DNA of 64,000 nt from NCBI RefSeq assembly GCF_030012605.2, contig NZ_CP114055.2; one strand, given 5' to 3'. A program made the position numbers and the translations under genes. This DNA comes from Bergeyella_A cardium. Its GTDB lineage: Bacteria; Bacteroidota; Bacteroidia; Flavobacteriales; Weeksellaceae. Shown piece after piece: positions 49,696 to 57,773 of the stretch. Position 1 is the stretch's first letter, and each line of letters opens with the position of its first letter. The notes beneath the pieces are model-generated. The model was not told the origin of the DNA. It worked only from the letters and a program-made list of their open reading frames with translations, and made no database searches.

Positions 49696-52092
49696 ATGGG
49701 CAAGACCTCACAACAGCACTGCTACCACTGCGGACAGGAGATTGATAAAGAAAAAATCTTCTTCGATGAGAAAGCCTTTTGTTGCAACGGTTGCAAATCC
49801 GTCTACGAAATCCTAAACCTAAACCATTTAGAGAATTTCTATACCCTGAACAAACAATCGGGAATACGACCAGATGACAATCTCTCGCAGTTTGACTACC
49901 TCGATACCCCAGAAATATTCAGCAAAGTAACCGATTTCTCTGAAGGAGAGACCACACTCGTAACCTTTAAGATTCCCGTTATCCACTGCTCCTCCTGTAT
50001 CTGGCTTTTAGAGAGCTTGAGCAGCCTGAACCCTCATATCAAGTACTCGCAAGTTAATTTCACGAGGAAGAACCTTCAAGTATCTTTTAATCACAATGAA
50101 CTCAAACTAAGCGAGCTCGCAAAGTTCCTTACCAACCTTGGGTATAAGCCTGCCATCAACCTGGAAACAGCCGACAAAAAGGAAGAACCCTTAGATAAAT
50201 CCCTACTGATAAAATTTGCCATAGCAGGCTTTGCTTTCGGGAATGGAATGTTTTTCAGTTTTCCAGAATACGCACAGGAGATTTTAGGTACCAATGACCT
50301 TTGGATGGACAGCTACAAACACCTGTTCCGATGGATGGTCTTCCTGCTCTCCACTCCCGTAGTGTTTTATTCTGCCTCGGATTACTTTAAATCTGCCTAC
50401 TTTGGGCTAAAAAACAAAATCGTCAATATTGATGTACCTATCGTACTCGGCATTCTGGTGCTCTACGGCAGGAGTATCTATGAGATGCTTACCGACTTTG
50501 GTCCCGGCTACTTCGATACCCTGTGCGGACTGCTGTTCTTTATGCTCCTTGGAAAGATTTTCCAGAAGCGCACCTACTCTTCCCTCTCCTACGACAGGGA
50601 TTATAAATCCTTCTACCCCATTGCTGTTACCAAAATAGAGGCTGGGGGCAAGCAGGAAAACATCCTCCTCTCTCAACTGAAAATAGGCGACAGAATTATG
50701 GTGAGAAACCAAGAGATTATCCCAGTAGATTCTATACTGATACAGGGCGAAGGGAATATAGACAACTCCTTCATCACGGGAGAGAGCGCCACCATTCCTA
50801 AAAAGGCAGGAGATAAAATCTTTGCCGGAGGAAAACAAATCGGCTCCATCCTCGAACTTGAAGTGATAAAAAGCGTAGATCAGAGCTACCTGACTCAGCT
50901 TTGGAACAAAGAGGCTTTCAAGAAAGCAGAAACGGGATTAGATAACCTCACCAACCGCGTAAGCAAGTACTTCACCTTCGTTATCCTCGCCATTACACTC
51001 ATTGCAGGAGTCTATTGGAGCCAAGTAGATTTCGAGAAGATGTTCCAAGTCGTTTCCGCCATTCTCATCATCGCCTGTCCGTGTGCCTTAGCCCTGTCGG
51101 CACCCTTTACTTTGGGGCATATAATGAGAATACTCGGGCGGCATAAATTCTATGTAAAAGATACATTGACCATAGAAAAACTCTCAAAGATAGATACCCT
51201 CGTTTTTGATAAAACAGGAACCATTACCCAGACTAAGAAATCTCAGATAGAGTACAAAGGCAAAGCCCTCTCGGAATTTGATGCTCAAAATATCAAAACC
51301 CTATTAAAGAACTCCAACCATCCGCTTTCCAAATCACTCTATGAGTTTCTGAATATCCCCGATGAATATTTCCCTGTGGAGAACTACCAGGAAACCTCTG
51401 GAAAAGGCTATTCTGCCACCATACGAAGCCATCAATACCTCATCGGCTCTGCTCAATTCATAGGAGAGACCTCCTCCGAAATAGAAACCGCCGTCTATAT
51501 CCGAAGAGATAATGAATTTCTCGGCAAATACCTCTTTAAAAACGAATACAGAAAGGGGATTTCACAGATGTTTTCAGACCTAAAAGACTACAAAATCTAT
51601 ATCCTCAGCGGTGATAATGCCTCCGAAGAGCAAACCCTTCGCGAGAAAGCACCGAATATCTCTGGATTATCCTTTAATCAAAGCCCTGAGGATAAGCTCA
51701 ACTTCATCCAACGGCTGCAAGAGCAAGGGCGCAAAGTTGCAATGCTGGGCGATGGACTAAACGATGCAGGAGCCCTAAAACAAAGCAGCGTAGGAATCGC
51801 TATAGCCGATGATACCAATGCCTTTACCCCCTCCTCCGATGTTATTATGAGCGGGCAGGTTCTCCCACACCTAAGAAACTACATCACCCTGACCAAAGAC
51901 GCGATGAACATCATCAAAGCAATGTTCGTCATCAGTTTTCTCTATAATATTATAGGGCTTGGCTTTGCTGTTTCTGGCAATCTCTCTCCTCTTATTGCTG
52001 CCATTCTAATGCCGATAAGCTCCATTACTGTAGTTTCCTTTACTGCCCTCGCCTCCCACGCCGCAGCATATCGCAGGTGGCGCTCTCATTAG
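49696..52092 (+). CDS. Heavy-metal P1B-type ATPase, CcoI/FixI-like
   Basis: A 798-residue inner-membrane copper-type ATPase. The N-terminus has a Cys-rich metal site (C9, C12, C29, C30, C33) and an HMA-like domain with CSSC near 98-101. Membrane helices include the CPC motif IIACPCALALSAPFTLG (C460-P-C462). The catalytic domains have TGES (near 361), the phosphorylation site DKTGTIT (D505), the nucleotide-binding HP motif NHPLSKS and GDGLNDAGAL. This double Cys-rich N-terminus is typical of the CcoI type that supplies copper for cbb3 oxidase. In relatives ccoS and ccoNOP follow, but here a repeat region follows. The tail HAAAYRRWRSH looks repeat-derived (shared GCAGGTGGCGC with 28087). Confidence 0.9.
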   Translation: MGKTSQQHCYHCGQEIDKEKIFFDEKAFCCNGCKSVYEILNLNHLENFYTLNKQSGIRPDDNLSQFDYLDTPEIFSKVTDFSEGETTLVTFKIPVIHCSSCIWLLESLSSLNPHIKYSQVNFTRKNLQVSFNHNELKLSELAKFLTNLGYKPAINLETADKKEEPLDKSLLIKFAIAGFAFGNGMFFSFPEYAQEILGTNDLWMDSYKHLFRWMVFLLSTPVVFYSASDYFKSAYFGLKNKIVNIDVPIVLGILVLYGRSIYEMLTDFGPGYFDTLCGLLFFMLLGKIFQKRTYSSLSYDRDYKSFYPIAVTKIEAGGKQENILLSQLKIGDRIMVRNQEIIPVDSILIQGEGNIDNSFITGESATIPKKAGDKIFAGGKQIGSILELEVIKSVDQSYLTQLWNKEAFKKAETGLDNLTNRVSKYFTFVILAITLIAGVYWSQVDFEKMFQVVSAILIIACPCALALSAPFTLGHIMRILGRHKFYVKDTLTIEKLSKIDTLVFDKTGTITQTKKSQIEYKGKALSEFDAQNIKTLLKNSNHPLSKSLYEFLNIPDEYFPVENYQETSGKGYSATIRSHQYLIGSAQFIGETSSEIETAVYIRRDNEFLGKYLFKNEYRKGISQMFSDLKDYKIYILSGDNASEEQTLREKAPNISGLSFNQSPEDKLNFIQRLQEQGRKVAMLGDGLNDAGALKQSSVGIAIADDTNAFTPSSDVIMSGQVLPHLRNYITLTKDAMNIIKAMFVISFLYNIIGLGFAVSGNLSPLIAAILMPISSITVVSFTALASHAAAYRRWRSH

Positions 52093-52166
52093 CACGAGGG
52101 GCTATGATAGAGCTATTAAAGCTGTATATTACTATCCTCTTGGGGTAATTAGAAAAGCGAGACGGG

Positions 52167-52253
52167 CTCGCTCTCTCGGGCGAGGGTGACTCGCTCTCTC
52201 GGGCGAGGGTGACTCGCTCTCTCAGGCGAGGGTGGCTCGCTCTCTCAGGTGAT
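52167..52253. repeat. 23-bp GC-rich tandem repeat, about 3.8 copies
   Basis: CTCGCTCTCTC begins at 52167, 52190, 52213 and 52236, exactly 23 bases apart. Each unit contains the dyad CTCGC...GCGAG (CTCGCTCTCTCGGGCGAG), followed by GGTGA or GGTGG. The array is far richer in G and C than its surroundings. The last unit breaks off at AGGTGATAG. Confidence 0.9.
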
Positions 52254-52271
52254 AGACCTATAAATAAAAAA

Positions 52272-52300
52272 TACAGCCTTTAAAGAGGCTGTACTTTTTT
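52272..52300 (+). terminator. Terminator downstream of the P-type ATPase
   Basis: TACAGCCT (52272-52279) pairs with AGGCTGTA (52286-52293), followed by CTTTTTT. It lies 180 bases after the ATPase stop, beyond the 23-bp array. Confidence 0.8.
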
Positions 52301-52372
52301 GCTTTAGGCTTTAGGCAGTAAGCCTAACCACACATCGCCTACTGCTTACTGCCTAAAGCCTACTGCCTTTTT
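52301..52372. repeat. Second-family repeat with inverted halves (copy 7)
   Basis: GCTTTAGGCTTTAGGCAGTA and its near inverse TACTGCCTAAAGCCTACTGC face each other around CACACATCGCC, with arms at about 52301-52325 and 52339-52370. A transcript could form a long imperfect hairpin immediately before the ruvB promoter. Confidence 0.75.
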
Positions 52373-52374
52373 AG

Positions 52375-52382
52375 TATATTTG
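52375..52382 (+). promoter_or_regulatory. -7 element of ruvB
   Basis: TATATTTG matches TAnnTTTG, 19 bases before the ATG. It directly abuts the second-family repeat. Confidence 0.55.
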
Positions 52383-52401
52383 TCGGGAAAAATTAGAGAA
52401 A

Positions 52402-53424
52402 ATGCCAGATTTTTTACATCCAGATAAGGAGAATTTTTCGCCTCAGGACTTGGATATGGAGGAGAGGATTCGTCCGCAATCGTTCAGCGATTTTGCGGGG
52501 CAGAGGAAGACGCTTGAGAACTTGGAAGTATTCGTTGCCGCTGCAAAGAAAAGAGGGAGCGCCCTTGACCATACCCTGCTTCACGGCCCGCCAGGGCTGG
52601 GGAAGACTACCCTCTCGCACATTATCGCTAATGAACTGGGGGTAAATTGTAAGGTAACCTCAGGTCCCGTGCTGGATAAACCCGGTAGCCTCGCAGGGAT
52701 ATTGACCAATTTAGAAGAAAATGATGTGCTTTTCATCGACGAGATACATCGGCTCTCGCCCATCGTGGAAGAATATCTGTACTCGGCAATGGAAGATTAT
52801 AAAATCGATATAATGCTCGAGACAGGTCCTAATGCCCGCTCGGTACAAATAGGGCTCAATCCCTTTACCCTTATCGGAGCTACGACCAGAAGCGGAATGC
52901 TTACCAAACCGATGCTCGCAAGATTCGGTATCCAAAGCAGGTTGGAGTATTACAACATAGAGCTCCTGAGTAGCATTATACAGCGAACAGCAAGGGTTTT
53001 AGGGGTTCCGATTGATGAAAATGCAGCCATAGAAATCGCCAGACGAAGCCGAGGAACGCCAAGAATAGCCAATGCCCTGCTGCGAAGAGTGAGGGACTTT
53101 GCCGAGATAAAGGGGAATGGCAAGATAGAAATAGAAATCGCCAAGTACGCACTCAACTCACTCAATGTAGATGAATACGGACTGGACGATATGGATAATA
53201 AAATTATGCGGGTGATGATAGAGAACTTTAAAGGTAAGCCTGTGGGCATCTCCGCATTGGCGACTTCGATTGGGGAGAACCCCGAGACCTTAGAGGAGGT
53301 TTATGAGCCTTACCTGATTCAGGAGGGGTTTATCATCCGCACCCCTCGAGGTAGGGAGGTTACCGAGAAAGCGTATAAGCACCTCAACCTTTCCAAGCCT
53401 TCTCACCCAGGGGAATTGTTTTAG
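52402..53424 (+). CDS. ruvB: Holliday junction branch migration helicase RuvB
   Basis: A 340-residue AAA+ motor that drives branch migration with RuvA. It has the conserved start RIRPQSFSDFAGQRKTLENL (22-41), Walker A HGPPGLGKTTL (61-71), Walker B VLFIDEIHRLSP (109-120), sensor 1 LIGATTRSGMLTKPML (about 153-168) and the C-terminal winged helix ending GREVTEKAYKHLNL. ruvA and ruvC are not adjacent. It is convergent with the DUF4251 gene, only 6 bases apart. Confidence 0.97.
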   Translation: MPDFLHPDKENFSPQDLDMEERIRPQSFSDFAGQRKTLENLEVFVAAAKKRGSALDHTLLHGPPGLGKTTLSHIIANELGVNCKVTSGPVLDKPGSLAGILTNLEENDVLFIDEIHRLSPIVEEYLYSAMEDYKIDIMLETGPNARSVQIGLNPFTLIGATTRSGMLTKPMLARFGIQSRLEYYNIELLSSIIQRTARVLGVPIDENAAIEIARRSRGTPRIANALLRRVRDFAEIKGNGKIEIEIAKYALNSLNVDEYGLDDMDNKIMRVMIENFKGKPVGISALATSIGENPETLEEVYEPYLIQEGFIIRTPRGREVTEKAYKHLNLSKPSHPGELF

Positions 53425-53430
53425 TGAGGG

Positions 53431-53958
53431 CTATTTCTCTTCTACTTTGGTTACAAAACCGTCGTAGGAAATCGGTTGGCGATCAGATGAACTTATAGAA
53501 AGATATGCCCTGCCATTAGAGAAAATTTCAAGGCTCATCCTTTTTACCGAAGGCTGATCCTTTACATCAAAGGTATAGAGCATACCGCGCTTGCCTCTAT
53601 CGGTTTTCGTCATATAAAAATCCTTGGATTCAAAATTAAAACCGGCATCTCTACCACCATAGGAGAGGTTATACGCCCTCCCGAAATAGGGGAGATGTAC
53701 GAAGAGGGCGTCTTTCTGCACCTCTAATGTATAGCCCTGCCCTGATAAATCTAAAATCCTCATAGGGACTGCTCCAGGGATAGATGCAGAGGCATTATTT
53801 ACCGCCGAATAATCCATAGGCGTAGCCTTCTCTGCCACAAAAGAGAAACGGTCTTCTGCAATCATCTGAGATAAAACCCCTGATTCTACATAGCGTTTAG
53901 AAGCACAAGAGCTTAAAACCACTAAAAATCCAAAGTAAACCAAAACGAACTTTTTCAT
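53431..53958 (-). CDS. DUF4251 lipoprotein
   Basis: A 175-residue lipoprotein. The signal peptide MKKFVLVYFGFLVVLSSCAS ends in a lipobox with cysteine 18. The mature part follows the DUF4251 pattern: a conserved segment EDRFSFVAEKATPMDYSAVNN (about 35-55), LPYFGRAYNLSYGGRDAGFNF (about 89-109), a mid strand KDFYMTKTDRGKRG and the ending LSISSSDRQPISYDGFV. The role of this Bacteroidota family is unknown. It is transcribed divergently from the M48 protease gene. Confidence 0.88.
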   Translation of the reverse strand: MKKFVLVYFGFLVVLSSCASKRYVESGVLSQMIAEDRFSFVAEKATPMDYSAVNNASASIPGAVPMRILDLSGQGYTLEVQKDALFVHLPYFGRAYNLSYGGRDAGFNFESKDFYMTKTDRGKRGMLYTFDVKDQPSVKRMSLEIFSNGRAYLSISSSDRQPISYDGFVTKVEEK

Positions 53959-54067
53959 TGGGAGAAGTTTTTATTATTAAACAGGGAGCTTATCATCAAA
54001 ATCTATGCAAATCACGGCACATTTGGAATACTAATTGCAAATCTACACGGCATTTAATAGCATCATT

Positions 54068-54874
54068 ATGAAAATTTCAGCATATATTTCAGCAGGGCTA
54101 GTGTCCCTATCTTTACTCGGCTGTACTACTAATCCTATTACAGGTAGAAAATCCTTTCAGCTAACTTCTCTCAACCCAGAGATACAAGCGAGCTCTTTTA
54201 GCCAATACAGAGCTACACTCAACAAGAGCAAAGTGATTAATAATACCTCTGCAGCAAGGCAGGTAAAAGCTGTAGGACAAAGGATAAGGAATGCTGCCCA
54301 CGCCTATTACAGAAGTATAGGAAGGGAGCGAGATTTGGCATCTTATGCCTGGGAATTTAACCTCATAGAGGATAAACAGGTAAATGCCTGGTGTATGCCT
54401 GGCGGCAAAGTAGCGGTATATACCGGGATACTCCCTGTAACAAAAAATGAAACAGGAATGGCAGTAGTAATGGGGCACGAAATTGCCCACGCACTTGCAG
54501 GGCACGGTAATGAGAGAATATCTCAAGCGATGGTAGCTCAGTATGGTGGAGCGATTCTCGGTAGTGCTATCTCAGATGCTCAATGGGCAAGGGTATTCCA
54601 AGAGGCCTATCCTCTGGGCTCGCAGATGGTGCTTCTAAAGTACGGCCGTAGTCAGGAATTAGAAGCCGATGAAATAGGGCTTTACCTAATGGCAATGGCA
54701 GGCTATGACCCAAGGCAAGCCCTCCCCTTCTGGGAGAGAATGGAGGCACAATCCAGCGGACAGAGAAATCCAGAGTTTCTCTCTACCCACCCCCACCCCG
54801 AAAGCCGAAGAGCAGATATCACAAGGCACTTGCCTCGAGCATTGAATTATTACAAACAAGCAGGAGGTAAATAA
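54068..54874 (+). CDS. M48-family zinc metalloprotease lipoprotein
   Basis: From ATG 54068 (MKISAYISAGLVSLSLLGC) it is 268 residues. A lipobox LLGC places lipidated C19 at the mature end. The zinc site HEIAH (137-141, in VVMGHEIAHALAGHG) and the third ligand in the ELEADEIGLYLMAMAGYDP segment (near 206-224) mark peptidase family M48C, the group of E. coli LoiP and BepA. It probably degrades misfolded envelope proteins. The open frame begins at 54035, but the lipobox spacing fits 54068. The following small membrane-protein gene lies 36 bases downstream and is probably co-transcribed. Confidence 0.92.
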   Translation: MKISAYISAGLVSLSLLGCTTNPITGRKSFQLTSLNPEIQASSFSQYRATLNKSKVINNTSAARQVKAVGQRIRNAAHAYYRSIGRERDLASYAWEFNLIEDKQVNAWCMPGGKVAVYTGILPVTKNETGMAVVMGHEIAHALAGHGNERISQAMVAQYGGAILGSAISDAQWARVFQEAYPLGSQMVLLKYGRSQELEADEIGLYLMAMAGYDPRQALPFWERMEAQSSGQRNPEFLSTHPHPESRRADITRHLPRALNYYKQAGGK

Positions 54875-54910
54875 ATATTTTAATACATTTGACGCCTAAA
54901 ATTTAAATCT

Positions 54911-55207
54911 ATGCGAAGTTTATTAATCATTGGAGTAATCCTTTTAGCTGTGGCTACTGGATTTTTTTATATTGCCGACTTTAAAGTACGAGACCTTTTT
55001 GAATCCGCTATCCTAATGGGGATTATTTGTGGAATTGGTATTGGGCTTATCATTGGAGGTGTAGTAGGCTATGTTTCCAAAGGTGTAGCGATAAAAACCG
55101 CTCAGAAAGAAAAGGAATTTAAAGCACTGCAAAAGGAAAAAGAAAAACTGGAAAAGCAGGCAGCAAATCTCTCTGATACTCATTCTAATTCAGGTAATAC
55201 TATTTAA
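54911..55207 (+). CDS. Small two-TM protein with a charged helical tail
   Basis: A 98-residue hypothetical protein. Two membrane segments (about residues 3-22 and 33-57, the second rich in Gly: GIICGIGIGLIIGGVVGYV) are followed by a Lys/Glu-rich helix (about 60-88, QKEKEFKALQKEKEKLEKQ) that could form a coiled coil. No family was recognised. It follows the M48 protease gene and ends at a strong terminator. Confidence 0.75.
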   Translation: MRSLLIIGVILLAVATGFFYIADFKVRDLFESAILMGIICGIGIGLIIGGVVGYVSKGVAIKTAQKEKEFKALQKEKEKLEKQAANLSDTHSNSGNTI

Positions 55208-55234
55208 GAGGCAAATGAATTGCCTCTTTTTTTT
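55206..55234 (+). terminator. Terminator after the M48/two-TM operon
   Basis: AAGAGGCAA (55206-55214) pairs with TTGCCTCTT (55220-55228) around ATGAA, followed by a run of T residues. It overlaps the last base of the stop codon. Confidence 0.92.
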
Positions 55235-55916
55235 ATTTCCCCTCCTCACACGCACTCCAAACGGTATCTTGCTGAGGTACAGGAGCCGTGATTTCTATAC
55301 GCTCTCGGGTTACGGGGTGAATAAACTCCAGTTTTCTGGCGTGTAGAGAGATTCCTCCATCTTGGTTTGAGCGCGGTGCACCATACTTTAAATCTCCTTT
55401 AATCGGCAAGCCTATCTTTGAGAGCTGTGCCCGAATCTGATGATGCCTGCCCGTCTCTAAATCTACCTCCAAGAGCTGGTAATTATCCAATACTTTTATA
55501 ATGGTATAGGTAAGTATGGCTTCCTTAGCCCCATCCGTAGGCTTTGTAAAGACAATAGCCTTATTATTTTTCTCATTTTTTTTGAGGTAATGCACCAGCC
55601 TCTGGCTTTTAGGGACGATTTCCTTAGGCACAATAGCCCAATAGGTTTTCTTTATCTCTCTGTTTTTTATCATCTGAGTAAGGCGAGAGAGTGCCTTTGA
55701 GGTTTTAGCATAAATCACCAAGCCCGAAGTAGGTCTGTCTATACGATGAACCAAGCCGAGGAATACATTCCCTGGTTTATGGTCTCGCTCTTTGATAAAA
55801 TGCTTTAGGGTTTCCAAGAGAGATTCATCACCTGTTTTATCTCCTTGCACGAGCTGCCCAGCCCGTTTGTTGATAATCAAAAGGTGGTTATCCTCATACA
55901 GAATCTGGTCTTGCAT
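55233..55916 (-). CDS. RluA-family RNA pseudouridine synthase
   Basis: A 227-residue enzyme that converts uridine to pseudouridine in RNA. The catalytic aspartate is in the VHRIDRPTSGLVIYAKT segment (near D61). KKTYWAIVP (about 90-98) and the later LEVDLETGRHHQIRAQLSKIGLPIKGDLKYGA block (described by its ends at about 152 and 183) complete the fold. No S4 domain is present, as in the TruC/RluE-like short forms. The RNA target is not certain. panB ends 3 bases upstream, so the two are co-transcribed. Confidence 0.9.
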   Translation of the reverse strand: MQDQILYEDNHLLIINKRAGQLVQGDKTGDESLLETLKHFIKERDHKPGNVFLGLVHRIDRPTSGLVIYAKTSKALSRLTQMIKNREIKKTYWAIVPKEIVPKSQRLVHYLKKNEKNNKAIVFTKPTDGAKEAILTYTIIKVLDNYQLLEVDLETGRHHQIRAQLSKIGLPIKGDLKYGAPRSNQDGGISLHARKLEFIHPVTRERIEITAPVPQQDTVWSACEEGK

Positions 55917-55919
55917 CGG

Positions 55920-56735
55920 TTAGTAGCTTTCGTTTGAGTTGGGAAAATCTTTTCCCTTTACATCTTTTACATATTGGGAAACGGCTCCTGTAATTTCGGA
56001 GTAGAGATTAAGGTAGCGTCTTAAGAATTTAGGTGAGAAGCCTTGATTCATCCCCACCATATCGTGATAGACGAGCACCTGACCATCGCAATCTGCCCCA
56101 GCACCAATGCCGATAGTAGGTATCGTAAGACTTTTGGAGACTTTTTTTGCCAGTTCTGCCGGGATTTTCTCTAATACAATAGCAAAGCATCCGAGCTTCT
56201 CGAGGAGTTTTGCATCGGAGATGAGTTTCTCTGCTTCCTGCTCTTCTTTTGCTCTTACTTTATAGGTACCGAACTGGTAGATGGACTGTGGAGTAAGCCC
56301 CAGGTGCCCCATTACGGGGATTCCTGCATTTACAATCTTTTGTATGGAGTCTTCTATCTCCTTACCTCCTTCGATTTTTATGGCGTGTGCTCCGCCTTCT
56401 TTCATCATCCTCACGGCAGACTCGAGAGCTTTCTCGGCATTGGATTGATAAGTCCCAAAAGGTAAATCTGCCACTACTAATGCTCTACTTACGCCTCTCA
56501 CTACGGATTGAGTGTGATAAATCATCTGATCCAAGGTAATTGGGAGTGTAGTTTCGTGCCCTGCCATTACATTAGAGGCAGAGTCTCCTACAAGAATAGC
56601 ATCTACCCCTCCTGCATCTACCATTTTAGCAGTGGTAAAGTCATACGAGGTGAGCATTGTGATTTTCTCACCTTCAAACTTCATCTTTCTTAGAGTCTCT
56701 GTGGTTACTTTTTTTATTTCTGAGTAGGTTGACAT
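55920..56735 (-). CDS. panB: 3-methyl-2-oxobutanoate hydroxymethyltransferase
   Basis: First enzyme of pantothenate (CoA) synthesis; it transfers a hydroxymethyl group to alpha-ketoisovalerate. The 271-residue protein has KITMLTSYDFTTAKMVD (about 24-40), ILVGDSASNVMAGHETTLPI (about 47-66), AHAIKIEGG (about 116-124), PVMGHLGLTPQS (about 139-150) and IPTIGIGAGADCDGQVLVYHD (described at about 201-221). panC and panD are not adjacent. Confidence 0.96.
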   Translation of the reverse strand: MSTYSEIKKVTTETLRKMKFEGEKITMLTSYDFTTAKMVDAGGVDAILVGDSASNVMAGHETTLPITLDQMIYHTQSVVRGVSRALVVADLPFGTYQSNAEKALESAVRMMKEGGAHAIKIEGGKEIEDSIQKIVNAGIPVMGHLGLTPQSIYQFGTYKVRAKEEQEAEKLISDAKLLEKLGCFAIVLEKIPAELAKKVSKSLTIPTIGIGAGADCDGQVLVYHDMVGMNQGFSPKFLRRYLNLYSEITGAVSQYVKDVKGKDFPNSNESY

Positions 56736-56753
56736 TTAGCTTCCTTTTTTCTT

Positions 56754-57464
56754 TTAGTTACAATGCCCAAGTTTCATCAGCTTTGAGCGATCTAAAACCT
56801 TAATATTCCTCCCTTCTACCTCTATCAATCTATCGGCTTTAAATTCGGAGATGAGTCTAATGGCACTCTCTGTTGCTGTACCGATAAGGTTCGCTATTTC
56901 CTCTCGGGTGAGGGCTATTTTTATGTATCCTTCAGGGTCTGTGCCAAGACGGTCTTCGAGGAGGAGGAGGATTTCTGCAAGTCGCTCTCTTACGGTTTTC
57001 TGTGCCAGTAGTGTAATGGTATTGGAAGATTCTCCCAGCTCATAAGCTATTTTTTGAAGCATTGCATAGGCAAGTTTAGAATCGTGTTCCAGTATAAGGA
57101 GAAAGGTCTCAGCAGGGATAAAGTAAGTCTCTACACTGGTCATAGCCTCTGCTTTTGCCTGGAACGCCTCATGGCAAAGAAGTGAGCGATAGCCTACAAG
57201 ATCTCCTTCCTTTATAAACCTGAGGATTTGGTCTTTGCCATAAACTCCAGACTTGGAGAGTTTAGCAATACCTTTTTCTATAATATAAACTCCCTTAGCA
57301 TTATCTCCATCATCAAACATCGTATCTCCCTTTCGGAAAGTTATAAACTTCCGTGAGCGTAGTAGTCTATCAAAATACTCTTTCGGCAATCTGTCTCTCA
57401 GTCCTTCTGTATCAAGTGCCTTATGGAGGCTTGCTTCGATATGATTATATTTCTCTACTGACAT
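56754..57464 (-). CDS. Crp/Fnr-family transcriptional regulator
   Basis: From ATG 57464 (MSVEKYNHIEASLHKAL) it is 236 residues. A cyclic-nucleotide-binding-like beta-roll (about 30-140: FRKGDTMFDDGDNAKGVYIIEKGIAK, in two parts) is followed by a dimer helix and a winged helix with LTREEIANLIGTATESAIRLISEFK (about 185-210). The recognition helix sequence TATESAIR matches the Crp/Fnr group. No Fnr-type N-terminal cysteine cluster is seen, so it is not an obvious oxygen sensor. A -7 element TATATTTG at 57483-57490 excludes the longer frame starting at 57485. Its target genes cannot be read from the window. Confidence 0.9.
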   Translation of the reverse strand: MSVEKYNHIEASLHKALDTEGLRDRLPKEYFDRLLRSRKFITFRKGDTMFDDGDNAKGVYIIEKGIAKLSKSGVYGKDQILRFIKEGDLVGYRSLLCHEAFQAKAEAMTSVETYFIPAETFLLILEHDSKLAYAMLQKIAYELGESSNTITLLAQKTVRERLAEILLLLEDRLGTDPEGYIKIALTREEIANLIGTATESAIRLISEFKADRLIEVEGRNIKVLDRSKLMKLGHCN

Positions 57465-57482
57465 AGATATGATATTTATCAG

Positions 57483-57490
57483 CAAATATA
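57483..57490 (-). promoter_or_regulatory. -7 element of the Crp/Fnr regulator gene
   Basis: TATATTTG matches TAnnTTTG and lies 18 bases before the ATG at 57464. It decides the start codon, as the alternative ATG at 57485 would lie inside it. Confidence 0.55.
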
Positions 57491-57748
57491 AGTTTTTTTT
57501 AATTAAGACAAAGAGGTCTCTAATTAATTAGAAACCATATAACAAACTCCCCTGAAACTTAAAAATACTCCTGCATATCCTCCTTCTTGATAGAAAAATA
57601 TTTTTCTTTTGCTTTAAGGAAGAAAAGCCATTTTTAAAGGTAGAATAATCTTATTCTTCACCCCTTCCAAGGGGGTAAATTATAGGTAAAATAGTTATAA
57701 AACAATACCCTGTCATCATACAAAGCGTAAGGCTATGAGATTATTCCT

Positions 57749-57756
57749 TATTTTTG
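57749..57756 (+). promoter_or_regulatory. -7 element of mutS
   Basis: TATTTTTG matches TAnnTTTG, 17 bases before the ATG. The remaining ~230 bases between it and the Crp/Fnr promoter hold nothing recognisable. Confidence 0.45.
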
Positions 57757-57773
57757 CTCATCAATAAAAAATT

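Noticed and set aside
52099..52143. 14-codon frame MIELLKLYITILLG as a ccoS remnant
   Set aside because: It lacks any recognisable CcoS sequence and is too short to judge.
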